A DNA stretch of 64,000 bases from Paenibacillus uliginis N3/975. GTDB taxonomy: Bacteria > Bacillota > Bacilli > Paenibacillales > Paenibacillaceae. Positions 50,675 through 60,007 of this stretch are shown here, one piece after another. The stretch covers positions 430,562-494,561 of the forward strand of contig NZ_LT840184.1 in NCBI RefSeq assembly GCF_900177425.1. Direction: 5' to 3'. The position numbers and the translations under genes were made by a program. The notes beneath the pieces were generated by a model. That model did no database searches and was not told the DNA's origin. It saw nothing but the letters and a program-made list of their open reading frames with translations. Position 1 is the stretch's first letter. The number at the start of each line of letters is the position of its first letter.

Positions 50675-51604
50675 ATGAAAAAAGTGCAAGTATTGCTATC
50701 CGCCTATAACGGCGAACAGTATATATCCGAGCAAATCCAGAGTATTCTCAATCAGACGCATTCTGCTGTCTCAATCCTGATAAGAGACGATGGATCGACT
50801 GATAAATCGATGGAGCTTCTCGACCAGTGGGTGACAACATACCCCGATAAGATCAAGCTCATAAAAGGAACGAATGTCGGCGTTGTGTCCAGCTTCTTTG
50901 AACTGCTGCGTGCTGCAGACGCTGAAGCTGATTACTACTGTTTTTGCGACCAGGATGACGTGTGGCTTGATCATAAGGTAGAGCATGCTGTAACGCGCTT
51001 GAATACCTCCATACATACAGAAGTGCCGGCGATGGTATTTACATCGACCTACCTAACGGATGACGAGTTAAATCGGAAAGGTACATGGCCTAAGCCTCCT
51101 GCTCAGGAGCCTTCTTTCTTCAATGCGTTATATGAGAATATTGCCATTGGCGCGACGATAACGATGAATCAATCAGCAAGAAACCTTTTTATGTATAGTC
51201 AATCGGTGGACAGTCAAAAGGTTCTGATGCATGATTGGTGGTTCTACATGCTCGTTTCCGCATTTGGAACCGTAATCTACGATAACACGCCTTCCATGTT
51301 ATACCGTCAGCACAGTAACAATGTGGTAGGAGGCAGCAACTCCCTCGCGGGTAAGTTAAAGAGCAAATGGGCCAGTTTTAAAAGACATACAGGTAAAGAC
51401 TTGTTGCATAAACAAGCGGGCGAGTTCAATCGAATCTATGGTTCACGATTGAATGGCGATCAAAAAGATCAGTTGGATTTATTTCTTGCATCTCACACAA
51501 GATTCATAGACAGGTTACATTATGCGCGTAAGAGCAAATTGTACAGACAATCGAAGGCGGAGAGTTTGTTGTTCAAGTTCTTTCTCTTGATTGGCTTTAT
51601 ATAA
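50675..51604 (+). CDS. GT2 family glycosyltransferase (rhamnosyltransferase-like)
   Basis: 309 residues from the ATG at 50675 (GGAGG eight bases ahead). The frame is open to 50642 but without a ribosome site. GT-A fold: VQVLLSAYNGEQYISEQIQSILNQT, RDDGSTD, and CFCDQDDVWLDHKVE (DXD-like with the QDD motif common in rhamnosyltransferases). Lies directly behind rmlACBD, so dTDP-rhamnose is the likely donor. Own transcription unit after the rml terminator. Confidence 0.85.
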   Translation: MKKVQVLLSAYNGEQYISEQIQSILNQTHSAVSILIRDDGSTDKSMELLDQWVTTYPDKIKLIKGTNVGVVSSFFELLRAADAEADYYCFCDQDDVWLDHKVEHAVTRLNTSIHTEVPAMVFTSTYLTDDELNRKGTWPKPPAQEPSFFNALYENIAIGATITMNQSARNLFMYSQSVDSQKVLMHDWWFYMLVSAFGTVIYDNTPSMLYRQHSNNVVGGSNSLAGKLKSKWASFKRHTGKDLLHKQAGEFNRIYGSRLNGDQKDQLDLFLASHTRFIDRLHYARKSKLYRQSKAESLLFKFFLLIGFI

Positions 51605-51660
51605 GGTTGAAGAGTCTATAGTAACTTATTCCTTGATATTCCTTATTTCCCTGCGAACTA

Positions 51661-51669
51661 TGCTATAAT
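51661..51669 (+). promoter_or_regulatory. Extended -10 promoter before the second GT2 gene
   Basis: TGCTATAAT, an extended -10 without an obvious -35, about 40 bases before the start at 51708. Confidence 0.5.
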
Positions 51670-51707
51670 GTCGATAGATTACTATATTTGTCAGGAGACG
51701 TTATGCA

Positions 51708-52619
51708 ATGGATTTAAGCATTTTAATCGTGAACTACAATACCTGTCAGCTGACGGTGGATTGTTTGCGATCCGTGTTTGCATCGGAGACGGAATATACA
51801 TATGAAGTGATTCTGATAGATAACAACTCGAAGGACGAGTCGGTTCAGACCATTCGGGAGCTATTCCCGCAGGTCAAGTTGATCGAGAACACAGAGAATA
51901 CCGGCTTTGCCAAAGCCAACAATCAGGGGATGGAAGTTTCGCAAGGTCGCTACACCTTGCTGTTAAATTCCGACAGCATTATCCAGCAGAATACGATTGA
52001 GACGATGGTCGCTTTCATGGACTATAACCCGATCATTGGCGCCTCCGGCTGTAAAATCGTTCTTCCGGACGGATCACTGGATAAGGCCTGCAAAAGAGGG
52101 TTTCCAACGCCTTCGGCTTCTTTTTACTATGCCTTCGGACTCAGTAAGCTGTTCCCAAATAAGCCGGAGTTTAACCAATATCAACTGGGGTACTTGGATC
52201 CAGATATTGAGTATCCGGTGGATTGTTTGGTCGGTGCGTTTATGCTGGTACGTCGCGAGACGATTGAGCAAGTTGGCGGGCTGGATGAAACATTTTTTAT
52301 GTACGGAGAAGACATCGACTGGTGCTATCGCATCAAGCAAGCGGGATGGGGGATTCACTATTACCCTCGCACTACGATTATCCATTATAAAGGCGGCAGC
52401 GCCCGGCGCAGGCCATTCAAGATCATTTATGAATTCCATCGCGCGATGATTCTTTTTCATCGGAAGCATTACCGGCAGAAATACAACATATTCGTTAATG
52501 GAGCCGTCTATGCGGGCGTTGGTCTGAAATTGCTCTTATCCCTGCTTACGAACCGGCTTAAGCCCATTCGTCCAGCAACGATAACGCAAACTTCAGGTGG
52601 AGTGGAGGTGAAATCATGA
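51708..52619 (+). CDS. GT2 family glycosyltransferase
   Basis: 303 residues. GT-A motifs: DLSILIVNYNT, LIDNNSKDES, NTGFAKANNQG, LLNSDSI (DXD-type), and DETFFMYGEDIDWCYRIKQAGW (the ED catalytic region of rhamnosyltransferase-like GT2 enzymes). A hydrophobic patch near the C-terminus may bind membrane. It overlaps the initiating transferase gene by four bases, so it may add the second or linkage sugar (rhamnose) to the lipid-linked first sugar. Confidence 0.85.
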   Translation: MDLSILIVNYNTCQLTVDCLRSVFASETEYTYEVILIDNNSKDESVQTIRELFPQVKLIENTENTGFAKANNQGMEVSQGRYTLLLNSDSIIQQNTIETMVAFMDYNPIIGASGCKIVLPDGSLDKACKRGFPTPSASFYYAFGLSKLFPNKPEFNQYQLGYLDPDIEYPVDCLVGAFMLVRRETIEQVGGLDETFFMYGEDIDWCYRIKQAGWGIHYYPRTTIIHYKGGSARRRPFKIIYEFHRAMILFHRKHYRQKYNIFVNGAVYAGVGLKLLLSLLTNRLKPIRPATITQTSGGVEVKS

Positions 52620-54016
52620 TCCGCCAGAACCAAGGCTTTCTAACCAAGTTGTATATGCTAACAGACTTTGCCTTTATCCAGTTAGCGTTTCTGCTCGCAT
52701 GGTGGATCAAGTTCGAGAGCAGCTGGTTTCCGTACGAAAAACCGCTGCCTATCGAGTCCTATGGGATGTGGAGCTTGATATACGGCGCGGTTGCCGTGAT
52801 TGTCGGCATCATGATTTCCGTATACTCGCCTAAGCGGAAAAAGCGCTTCGCAGACGAGTTCATGAAGATATTCCAGATGCATTTCATTGGAATGTTCATC
52901 CTCTTAAGTATCATGTTCTTTGTTAAAGAGGTGAATATCTCCCGTTGGTATCTCGCCATCTATATGATATTGAACGTCGTATTCATCATTTTATACCGTT
53001 ATTTCCTCAAGAAATCACTTAAGCATTTTCGGGAAAAAGGCTACAATCGCCAATTCGTGCTCATCGTGGGTGCAGGGTCTCTGGGAAAGCGTTTCTTTAA
53101 AAATCTGAAGCAATACCCGGAGCTTGGTTATGAAGTCATCGGTTTCCTGGATGATTACCAGCAGTGGGACGACATCGAAGCGAGACGGCTTAAACCCATC
53201 CTGGGCTCGGTCGGCGATCTGCATAAGGTGTTAAACGAAAAGCTCGTAGACGAGGTCGTGCTGGCGCTTCCGCTAAATGCGCACCACAAGTACCCGGAGA
53301 TCATCGCTGCATGTGAAAAAGCCGGTGTTCGGACGCTAATCATCCCCGACTTTTTCGATTACCTCCCGGCACGGCCGGTGTTTGATAACTTTGCGGGTAT
53401 GCCGATGATCAACGTGCGCGATATTCCGCTGGATCTTGCAGCAAACCGGCTGTTTAAGCGCGTGTTTGATATCGTATTCTCGTTAGTGGCGATTATCCTC
53501 ACCCTGCCGGTGATGGTCGGAATATTTTTGGGTATCCGATTGACTTCCCGGGGGCCCGTCATTTTCAAGCAGGAGCGGGTCGGGCTGAACCGCAGGAACT
53601 TTTATATGTATAAATTCCGTTCGATGAAGCCACTGCCGGAAGGGGTACCGGATACGGGTTGGACCGTGGAGAATGATCCGCGCCGCACCAAGTTCGGTTC
53701 GTTTCTCCGGAAGACCAGTCTGGATGAGCTGCCGCAGTTCTTCAATGTCCTGTTCGGACATATGAGCGTGGTTGGGCCAAGACCGGAGCGACCTTATTAT
53801 GTTGAACAGTTCAAAGAAGAGATTCCGAAGTACATGGTGAAGCACCACGTACGACCAGGCATCACGGGGTGGGCGCAGAGCAACGGCCTGCGCGGGGACA
53901 CTTCGATTGAGGAGCGGATCAAACACGATATTTTTTACATCGAGAATTGGTCCATTCTGTTTGATATCAAAATCATCCTGCGCACGATTCGCAACGGATT
54001 CAAGAACGCATACTGA
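52616..54016 (+). CDS. Undecaprenyl-phosphate sugar-1-phosphate transferase (WbaP/WsaP-like initiating enzyme)
   Basis: 466 residues. Four to five N-terminal membrane helices, a CoA-binding-like Rossmann middle domain (VLIVGAGSLGKRFFKNL), a fifth hydrophobic segment, then the catalytic bacterial sugar transferase domain (KRVFDIVFSLVAI..., KQERVGLNRRNFYMYKFRSM, DELPQFFNVLFGHMSVVGPRP). Starts the glycan by moving hexose-1-phosphate (Gal or Glc) from UDP-sugar to undecaprenyl phosphate. WsaP of Geobacillus and WsfP of P. alvei do this for S-layer glycans. GalU at 32 kb can feed it. Confidence 0.9.
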   Translation: MIRQNQGFLTKLYMLTDFAFIQLAFLLAWWIKFESSWFPYEKPLPIESYGMWSLIYGAVAVIVGIMISVYSPKRKKRFADEFMKIFQMHFIGMFILLSIMFFVKEVNISRWYLAIYMILNVVFIILYRYFLKKSLKHFREKGYNRQFVLIVGAGSLGKRFFKNLKQYPELGYEVIGFLDDYQQWDDIEARRLKPILGSVGDLHKVLNEKLVDEVVLALPLNAHHKYPEIIAACEKAGVRTLIIPDFFDYLPARPVFDNFAGMPMINVRDIPLDLAANRLFKRVFDIVFSLVAIILTLPVMVGIFLGIRLTSRGPVIFKQERVGLNRRNFYMYKFRSMKPLPEGVPDTGWTVENDPRRTKFGSFLRKTSLDELPQFFNVLFGHMSVVGPRPERPYYVEQFKEEIPKYMVKHHVRPGITGWAQSNGLRGDTSIEERIKHDIFYIENWSILFDIKIILRTIRNGFKNAY

Positions 54017-54029
54017 TTGTCATCAATGT

Positions 54030-54068
54030 AGACGTCATCTGGCAGCAGCCAGGTGGCGTTTTTTTATT
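54030..54068 (+). terminator. Terminator of the glycan operon; insertion site of the group II intron
   Basis: ACGTCATCTGG/CCAGGTGGCGT stem with loop CAGCAG and seven T. The intron begins right after the T run. Confidence 0.85.
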
Positions 54069-55950
54069 GTACGCCCAGCATGGGCGTCATCTTTAGGGTG
54101 AAAGTCCCGAACGGGGGCTGGCGAGCGCCTACCGTTAGCCAAGGGCAAGGGTGTCTATCGTGAGGTAGAATCTGAAGGAAGCCGGAGGCAAATGCACGGG
54201 CCAAGGTATACGAACTGGGTTTGAGGCAGGGTTAGTCGGATGAGTTGCCAATCCACAACGAAATCCAAAGCCGCCAAGGGCCAACACTGTAAACCCCAGT
54301 GGTCGCGGGCAGACAGATGACGTTCTTATCTGGGGAGGCCTGTCAGATAAGCGAGGAAAAAAACTCGTAACCGTAGCCGGAAGGTTACGCTGAACTGACA
54401 GGAGTCAGCAGAGGTCATAGTACGGGAGTAAGGGACGCCAGAAACCGGAAGGACCGAACCGAAAGGAGAGAGGAAACCGATGCGTTCGCATGAAGAGCAA
54501 CGACAGCAGAATATCTCGCAAGAGAGCTTGCGGCAAAGAGAAGCGGTGAAGCCGTCAGGGTATGCCGGAGCGCCGAGTTCTTCGTCGGCACAAATCGCCC
54601 CTTCCTCTCGCGAAGACCAGAGCGAGTTGTTGGAGCGAATGCTCGAAGGAAACAACCTTCGGCTTGCTTACAAGCGAGTGGTTCAGAATGGAGGAGCACC
54701 CGGTGTGGACCGTGTAACGGTAGCGGAGCTACAAGCTTACCTGAAAACACATTGGGAAACGGTGAAAGCCGAACTCCTTGCAGGGGCATATAAACCCGCG
54801 CCCGTCAAACGGGTGGAAATTCCCAAACCCGGAGGCAGTGTGCGGCTATTAGGCATCCCGACCGTGATGGACCGTTTTCTCCAACAGGCGCTTTTGCAGG
54901 TGATGAATCCGATCTTTGATGCCCATTTCTCATGGTACAGCTACGGCTTCAGACCAGGAAAGCGAGCACACGACGCGGTGAAACAAGCCCAAAGCTACAT
55001 CCAAAGCGGACGGCGATGGACAGTAGACATGGACCTGGAGAAATTCTTTGACCGAGTCAACCATGATATGATCATGGCGAGGATTGCACGAAAGGTAAAG
55101 GACAAGCGAGTCCTGAAACTGATTCGCAGCTTTCTGAACGCCGGAGTGATGACAGAAGGAGAGTTGGAGCGTACGGAAGAAGGGACACCACAAGGTAGCC
55201 CCCTGAGTCCGCTACTGGCAAACATTCTGCTGGATGATCTAGACAAAGAACTGACGAAACGGGGACTTCGATTCGTCCGCTATGCGGACGACTGCCAGAT
55301 CTTCGTGGCGAGTAAGCGCGCGGGTGAACGTGTGTTAGAATCGGTGATTCGCTTTGTGGAAGGAAAGTTGAAGCTGAAAGTGAATCGGGATAAAAGCGCA
55401 GTGGACCGACCTTGGAATCGCAAGTTCCTTGGTTTTAGCTTTCTGTCTAACAAACAGGCAACGATTCGTTTAGCCCCAAAGACGCTCTCTCGTATGAAAG
55501 AGAGAATTAGGGAGCTCACGAACCGGATGTGGTCTGTGTCGATGGAGGAGAGAATTTCACGTTTAAACCAATACCTTATGGGGTGGATTGGTTATTTCCG
55601 CATCGCCTCAGCAAAGAAACACTGCGAAGCACTGGACAAATGGATTCGGAGAAGATTGCGTATGTGCCTGTGGAAGCAGTGGAAACGCGTGAGGACACGC
55701 ATTCGAGAACTGAGGGCGCTGGGACTGCCTAATTGGGCGGTTTTCATGATGGCCAACTCCCGCCGAGGAGCCTGGGAAATGTCTCGGAACACAAATAATG
55801 CCCTCTCGATTTCCTATTGGGAAACGAAAGGGCTGAAAAGTTTACTTTCTCGTTATTTGGAACTTTGTTAACCTTTTGGAACCGCCTAGTGCGGACCCGC
55901 ATGCTAGGTGGTGTGAGAGGACAGGGGCTAGTCGCCCCTTCCTACTCGAT
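54069..55950 (+). mobile_element. Group IIC intron (complete ribozyme plus maturase gene)
   Basis: Begins near GTACGCCCAGCATGGGCG (domain I start, close to the GUGYG consensus) right behind a terminator hairpin, the known target of class C introns. It carries a typical structured 5' part (54069-54479) and the maturase gene. It ends with a domain V/VI-like region: ACCGCCTAGTGCGGACCCGC followed by a hairpin AGGGGC...GCCCCT and CTACTCGAT. Full length, open maturase, so probably functional. Borders are accurate to a few bases only. Confidence 0.82.
54480..55871 (+). CDS. ltrA: Group II intron reverse transcriptase/maturase
   Basis: 463 residues, ATG with GGAGAGAGG upstream. RT domain with GAPGVDRVTV, GFRPGKRAHDAV, TPQGSPLSPLLANI (about 235-248) and the active site YADD (268-271), then the thumb/maturase X domain (WIGYFRIASAKKHCEALDKWIRRRLR). 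No HNH endonuclease domain after it, as is usual for class C, which insert at terminators. All catalytic residues are intact. Confidence 0.95.
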   Translation: MRSHEEQRQQNISQESLRQREAVKPSGYAGAPSSSSAQIAPSSREDQSELLERMLEGNNLRLAYKRVVQNGGAPGVDRVTVAELQAYLKTHWETVKAELLAGAYKPAPVKRVEIPKPGGSVRLLGIPTVMDRFLQQALLQVMNPIFDAHFSWYSYGFRPGKRAHDAVKQAQSYIQSGRRWTVDMDLEKFFDRVNHDMIMARIARKVKDKRVLKLIRSFLNAGVMTEGELERTEEGTPQGSPLSPLLANILLDDLDKELTKRGLRFVRYADDCQIFVASKRAGERVLESVIRFVEGKLKLKVNRDKSAVDRPWNRKFLGFSFLSNKQATIRLAPKTLSRMKERIRELTNRMWSVSMEERISRLNQYLMGWIGYFRIASAKKHCEALDKWIRRRLRMCLWKQWKRVRTRIRELRALGLPNWAVFMMANSRRGAWEMSRNTNNALSISYWETKGLKSLLSRYLELC

Positions 55951-56016
55951 TGGCCGACCCCTTTAACAGGGTATTTACCTAGCAACAGCAATAAACGATG
56001 CAAAAGGGGGGATACC

Positions 56017-56436
56017 ATGAAACAGATCGCAGCTGTCCTTCTATTATTTTCCGCCATTAGAGAGACCCGGAACTTCTGGATCGGGTAGTCGTCCAAATTT
56101 ATAATGAGCCGATACTCAATATGCTCCGGGACATTTATCCGTTTGAGTCGATCATCTATACGTTGTATGCCACGCAGGATTTACCCGCCGAGATCACGAC
56201 CTTTGTTAAAGCCAACGGCATTGAAGCCGTTACCATGCCGGAGTACAAGGTCAGCCCGAATTTTGTGGCCAAGCTAAGGGAGCGGGTGCCGTGACATATG
56301 TCCACACCATCAATGACACCAACACCGTGAACAATTATGAAAAATGGGGCGTGTACGGCGTATACTCGGACTTGCTGAAAGAGCCGGAGTTAGAGCGGAA
56401 CAGCCTGAGATATACCATTAAAAAGCGACAGGCATA
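56017..56436 (+). pseudogene. Decayed glycerophosphodiester phosphodiesterase-like gene
   Basis: An ATG at 56017 with GGGGGGAT ahead starts a signal-like MKQIAAVLLLFSAI, but the frame stops at 56088. From about 56073, in another frame, the C-terminal part of a GDPD-like protein is readable (DRVVVQIYNEPILNMLRDIY...NGIEAVTMPEYKVSP), stops at 56294, and continues after a one-base shift (VTYVHTINDTNTVNNYEKWG...GVYSDL) to a stop at 56436. The catalytic N-terminal half is missing, so this is the product of an internal deletion plus a frameshift. It lies just behind the intron. Confidence 0.7.
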
Positions 56437-56621
56437 GAGAGTGCCGTTGCACGGATTGCCTAATGTTCTATTGCCTGTCTGCTGAATAGGCTATATTCAT
56501 AATTTATGATCCCCAACCTGGAAGTCCGTCAACTCCAAAAGAGATTGCGGGCTTTTTCATTCTCATTTCAGCAGTACAGTACCACGTCCTTTTTCTCATC
56601 CAACTCCATTACCAATAAAAA

Positions 56622-56642
56622 TGTTCGCATTTTATGCGAACA
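56622..56642. promoter_or_regulatory. Palindrome just upstream of the pcrB promoter
   Basis: TGTTCGCAT and ATGCGAACA, perfect 9-bp arms around TTT, ending four bases before the -35. Candidate operator. It is not a LexA box (that would read GAAC-N4-GTTC). Confidence 0.45.
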
Positions 56643-56646
56643 CAAA

Positions 56647-56675
56647 TTGACTTGCTCACGTTGCTATCATAGACT
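56647..56675 (+). promoter_or_regulatory. pcrB promoter
   Basis: TTGACT (56647-56652), a 17-bp spacer, TAGACT (56670-56675), about 35 bases before the start codon. Confidence 0.5.
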
Positions 56676-56712
56676 TAATTTAGTAGTAGACCGTTAACGT
56701 GGAGGAATGACG

Positions 56713-57402
56713 TTGAAAGATATGATAAAGCCTTGGAGGCATGTATTTAAGCTCGATCCCGAGAAAGAGATCCATGATGATGTGCTGGATGAGATATGCA
56801 TGTCGGGAACCGATGCGATTATGGTGGGTGGCTCTACAGGAGTGACCTATGAAAATACTGTAGATTTAATGTCACGCGTACGCCGTTACGAGCTTCCGTG
56901 TGTACAGGAGGTATCCGATCTGGAGGCAGTTGTGCCTGGTTTTGACCTGTATATGGTTCCGATGGTGCTTAACACGCCTGACCCGACATGGATCCTGGAA
57001 CGTCACCGCCAGGGAATCGAACGTTATGGATATATGATTCCATGGGATCTGGTGGTCACCGAGGGCTACATTGTACTGAACCCGGATGCTACGGTAGCCA
57101 AGCTTACCAGAGCAGAGGCACAGATCAGCGAAGAATCAGCGGTGGCTTATGCCCAAATCGCGGACAAGCTGATGAACCTGCCGGTTGTCTATTTGGAGTA
57201 TAGCGGTACTTTTGGCGATATGGATACAGTGCGTACAGTTCGCAGATCATTGGATAACGCTCAACTGTTCTATGGCGGCGGGATTACGACAGCTGAACAA
57301 GCAGCTGAAGCGGCTTCCGTATCAGATACCGTAGTGGTCGGCAACGTAATCTATGATCACTTGGCTCAGGCACTAGAAACGGTTAAAGCCGTGAAAGGCT
57401 AA
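56713..57402 (+). CDS. pcrB: Heptaprenylglyceryl phosphate synthase
   Basis: 229 residues from the TTG at 56713, which has GGAGGAATGACG ahead. An ATG at 56707 is too close to the ribosome site. TIM-barrel prenyltransferase: WRHVFKLDPEKEI, GTDAIMVGGSTGVT, EYSGTFGD, LFYGGGI and VVVGNVIYD, all as in B. subtilis PcrB. It joins sn-glycerol-1-phosphate and heptaprenyl diphosphate to make an archaeal-type ether lipid precursor. Upstream of pcrA, as in B. subtilis. Confidence 0.93.
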   Translation: MKDMIKPWRHVFKLDPEKEIHDDVLDEICMSGTDAIMVGGSTGVTYENTVDLMSRVRRYELPCVQEVSDLEAVVPGFDLYMVPMVLNTPDPTWILERHRQGIERYGYMIPWDLVVTEGYIVLNPDATVAKLTRAEAQISEESAVAYAQIADKLMNLPVVYLEYSGTFGDMDTVRTVRRSLDNAQLFYGGGITTAEQAAEAASVSDTVVVGNVIYDHLAQALETVKAVKG

Positions 57403-57627
57403 CTACATTAATCAACATGTGGCGTTACATGACGACGGTCAATAACATGAAGGCACATTTGCTTGAGCTTTTCACGTGCGTTAACTATAGCCTTCTCGCT
57501 TCTATGAATACCGTCAACCATCATAACCAGACCTTTTTCTTACATCGATAGACAGACTCTTCTACTATATAATAGTATTCATTTGAGATTCTCACTTACT
57601 CTATACAAATAGGAGGCAACTGAACCT

Positions 57628-59955
57628 ATGCAGCCCATTAACATACACGAGGCCGTCCAGCGCCTCAACCCCGAGCAGCGGAAGGCCGTCGAAGCGACTG
57701 ACGGACCGCTGCTCATTATGGCCGGAGCCGGATCAGGCAAGACACGAGTGCTTACGCACCGGATCGCTTATCTCATCGCTACACGAAAAGCCCCGCCATG
57801 GAGCATTTTGGCTATAACCTTTACGAACAAAGCCGCCCGCGAGATGCAAGAACGGGTATCCAAGCTTGTTGGCAATGAGGGCCGAGACATTTGGGTATCC
57901 ACATTCCACTCCATGTGTGTGCGTATCCTCCGTAAAGATATTGAACGGATCGGATTCACCTCAAACTTCAGCATTTTGGACTCCACCGACCAGCTATCGG
58001 TTATCCGCAACTGTATGAAGCATCTTAACATCGATACCAAAAAGTTTGAGCCAAAAGCGATTCAAGCGACGATGAGCGCGGCCAAGAATGAACTCATCTC
58101 TCCGCAGCAGTACGAGCAGAAAGCGGGAGATTATTTTGAAAGCCTCGTTGCCAAGGTTTACACCGAATATCAAAAACGTCTGAAGAGTAACAACTCGCTC
58201 GATTTCGACGATCTCATTATGACAACGATCCAGCTGTTTAAGGAAATGCCGGAAGTTCTCGACTTCTATCAGCGTAAATTCCAGTATATTCACGTTGATG
58301 AGTACCAGGACACGAACCGGGCGCAGTACATGCTATGCCGCATGTTGGCTGACAGCCACCACCGTATTTGTGTAGTGGGTGACAGTGACCAATCCATTTA
58401 CCGCTGGCGCGGAGCTGATATCAGCAACATTTTGAACTTTGAACAAGATTATCCGGAAGCGCGGACGATTTTGCTGGAGCAGAATTACCGTTCCACTTCG
58501 AATATATTGAATGCGGCGAACAAGGTCATAGCCCTGAATACAGGACGTAAGCCGAAGAACCTGTGGACCGAGCAGGGAGAAGGGCCGAAGATCAAGGTGT
58601 TCCGCGGGGATTCGGAGCATGATGAGGGCTATTTTGTCACCTCCGAAATTAACAAAAACGTGAAAACAGGCAAGCCCTATCAAGACCATGCTATTCTGTA
58701 CCGTACGAACGCCCAGTCCCGGGTCATTGAGGAAGTTCTGATTAAGTCGGACATCCCGTACCAAATCGTCGGCGGCGTTAAGTTCTACGACCGTAAAGAG
58801 ATCAAGGACTTGCTCGCATACCTGCGGCTAATCTCCAACCCGGATGATGACATCAGCCTGACGCGGATCATCAATGTACCGAAAAGAAGCATCGGTGATA
58901 CGACCGTCGGCAAGCTGGCGGCTGCGGCCGGTGAACGTGGAATGTCAATCTTCCGGGTGCTCCAAGTGGTGGACGATCTCGGTTTTGCAGGCCGTACCCG
59001 CAACGCGTTGGTCGAATTCTACGATATGATCGCAGCACTGAACAGAATGGTTGAGTTCCTGTCGGTAACCGAGCTGACGGAAAAAGTATTGGAAATGTCC
59101 GAATACCGGACGGAGCTACAGACAGAGAATACGATTGAATCTAGATCCCGTCTCGAAAACATTGAGGAGTTCTTGTCCGTTACACAGGAATTTGAGAAAA
59201 ATAACGAGGACAAAACTCTCGTTTCGTTCCTCACCGATCTTGCGCTCATCGCCGACATCGATTCCATGAACGATGAGGAGGAGGATCGCAGCGATGCCGT
59301 CGTGCTTATGACGATGCACAGCGCCAAAGGTCTGGAGTTTCCAGTTGTGTTCATCATCGGGATGGAGGAGGGCGTGTTCCCGCACAGCCGTGCCTTTTCG
59401 GATAACGAAGAGCTGGAAGAGGAACGTCGTTTGGCTTACGTTGGTATTACCCGTGCGGAGAAGCAGCTGTTTCTCTCTTGTGCACGGATGCGGACCTTGT
59501 TCGGTCGAACGACCGCCAACCCGCCTTCCCGTTTTCTGGAGGAAATTCCGGATGAGCTGAAGGAAGACACTCAAATGGCTCAAGATCGCTACCGTCGCGG
59601 CGGCAATGTTGGTGGCTCATATGCTGGACGTGGCTTCGGCAGCGGAGGAGGCAGCAACTTCGGAGGAGGCCGCTCCAAGGATTTATCGCTTGGGGGTTCA
59701 ACGGCTTCCGCAGCAGCAGCCCAGAAGAGCCGTGTGACGGTTACAACGGGAGCGCCTGCACGCCCGGCGACATCTGCTGGCAGCTCGGATGGCTTTAAGG
59801 CCGGCGATAAGGTAGCCCATGGCAAGTGGGGGACTGGAACAATCGTCGCAGTCAAAGGAACTGGCAATGATATGGAGCTACAGATCGCATTCCCGGCACC
59901 CGTGGGTGTTAAGCGTCTGCTGGCCGGTTTTGCACCGATTACGAAAGTGGAATAG
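57628..59955 (+). CDS. pcrA: ATP-dependent DNA helicase PcrA
   Basis: 775 residues, SF1A helicase: Q motif NPEQRKAVEA, Walker A AGAGSGKTRVL, AITFTNKAAREM (Ia), DEYQDTN (II), GDSDQSIYRWRGAD (III), LEQNYRST (IV), MTMHSAKGLEFP (V), ERRLAYVGITRAE (VI). Gly-rich linker (about 660-690) and a C-terminal Tudor-like RNA-polymerase-binding module (GDKVAHGKWGTGTIVAV). Removes RecA and works in replication and transcription-coupled repair. AGGAGG ribosome site. ligA follows by 52 bases. Confidence 0.97.
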   Translation: MQPINIHEAVQRLNPEQRKAVEATDGPLLIMAGAGSGKTRVLTHRIAYLIATRKAPPWSILAITFTNKAAREMQERVSKLVGNEGRDIWVSTFHSMCVRILRKDIERIGFTSNFSILDSTDQLSVIRNCMKHLNIDTKKFEPKAIQATMSAAKNELISPQQYEQKAGDYFESLVAKVYTEYQKRLKSNNSLDFDDLIMTTIQLFKEMPEVLDFYQRKFQYIHVDEYQDTNRAQYMLCRMLADSHHRICVVGDSDQSIYRWRGADISNILNFEQDYPEARTILLEQNYRSTSNILNAANKVIALNTGRKPKNLWTEQGEGPKIKVFRGDSEHDEGYFVTSEINKNVKTGKPYQDHAILYRTNAQSRVIEEVLIKSDIPYQIVGGVKFYDRKEIKDLLAYLRLISNPDDDISLTRIINVPKRSIGDTTVGKLAAAAGERGMSIFRVLQVVDDLGFAGRTRNALVEFYDMIAALNRMVEFLSVTELTEKVLEMSEYRTELQTENTIESRSRLENIEEFLSVTQEFEKNNEDKTLVSFLTDLALIADIDSMNDEEEDRSDAVVLMTMHSAKGLEFPVVFIIGMEEGVFPHSRAFSDNEELEEERRLAYVGITRAEKQLFLSCARMRTLFGRTTANPPSRFLEEIPDELKEDTQMAQDRYRRGGNVGGSYAGRGFGSGGGSNFGGGRSKDLSLGGSTASAAAAQKSRVTVTTGAPARPATSAGSSDGFKAGDKVAHGKWGTGTIVAVKGTGNDMELQIAFPAPVGVKRLLAGFAPITKVE

Positions 59956-60007
59956 AGATAACATACTTGCTGACTTAAGCATAAATACGAAGGAGGATTG
60001 CCCCTGT

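Noticed and set aside
55876..56088. 70-residue open frame over the intron 3' end
   Set aside because: It spans the ribozyme domain V/VI region and the exon junction, so it is a chance frame. Only the ATG at 56017 within it is relevant to the pseudogene.
59819..60007. N-terminal extension of ligA
   Set aside because: Overlaps pcrA, and the normal LigA start with AAGGAGG lies at 60008.
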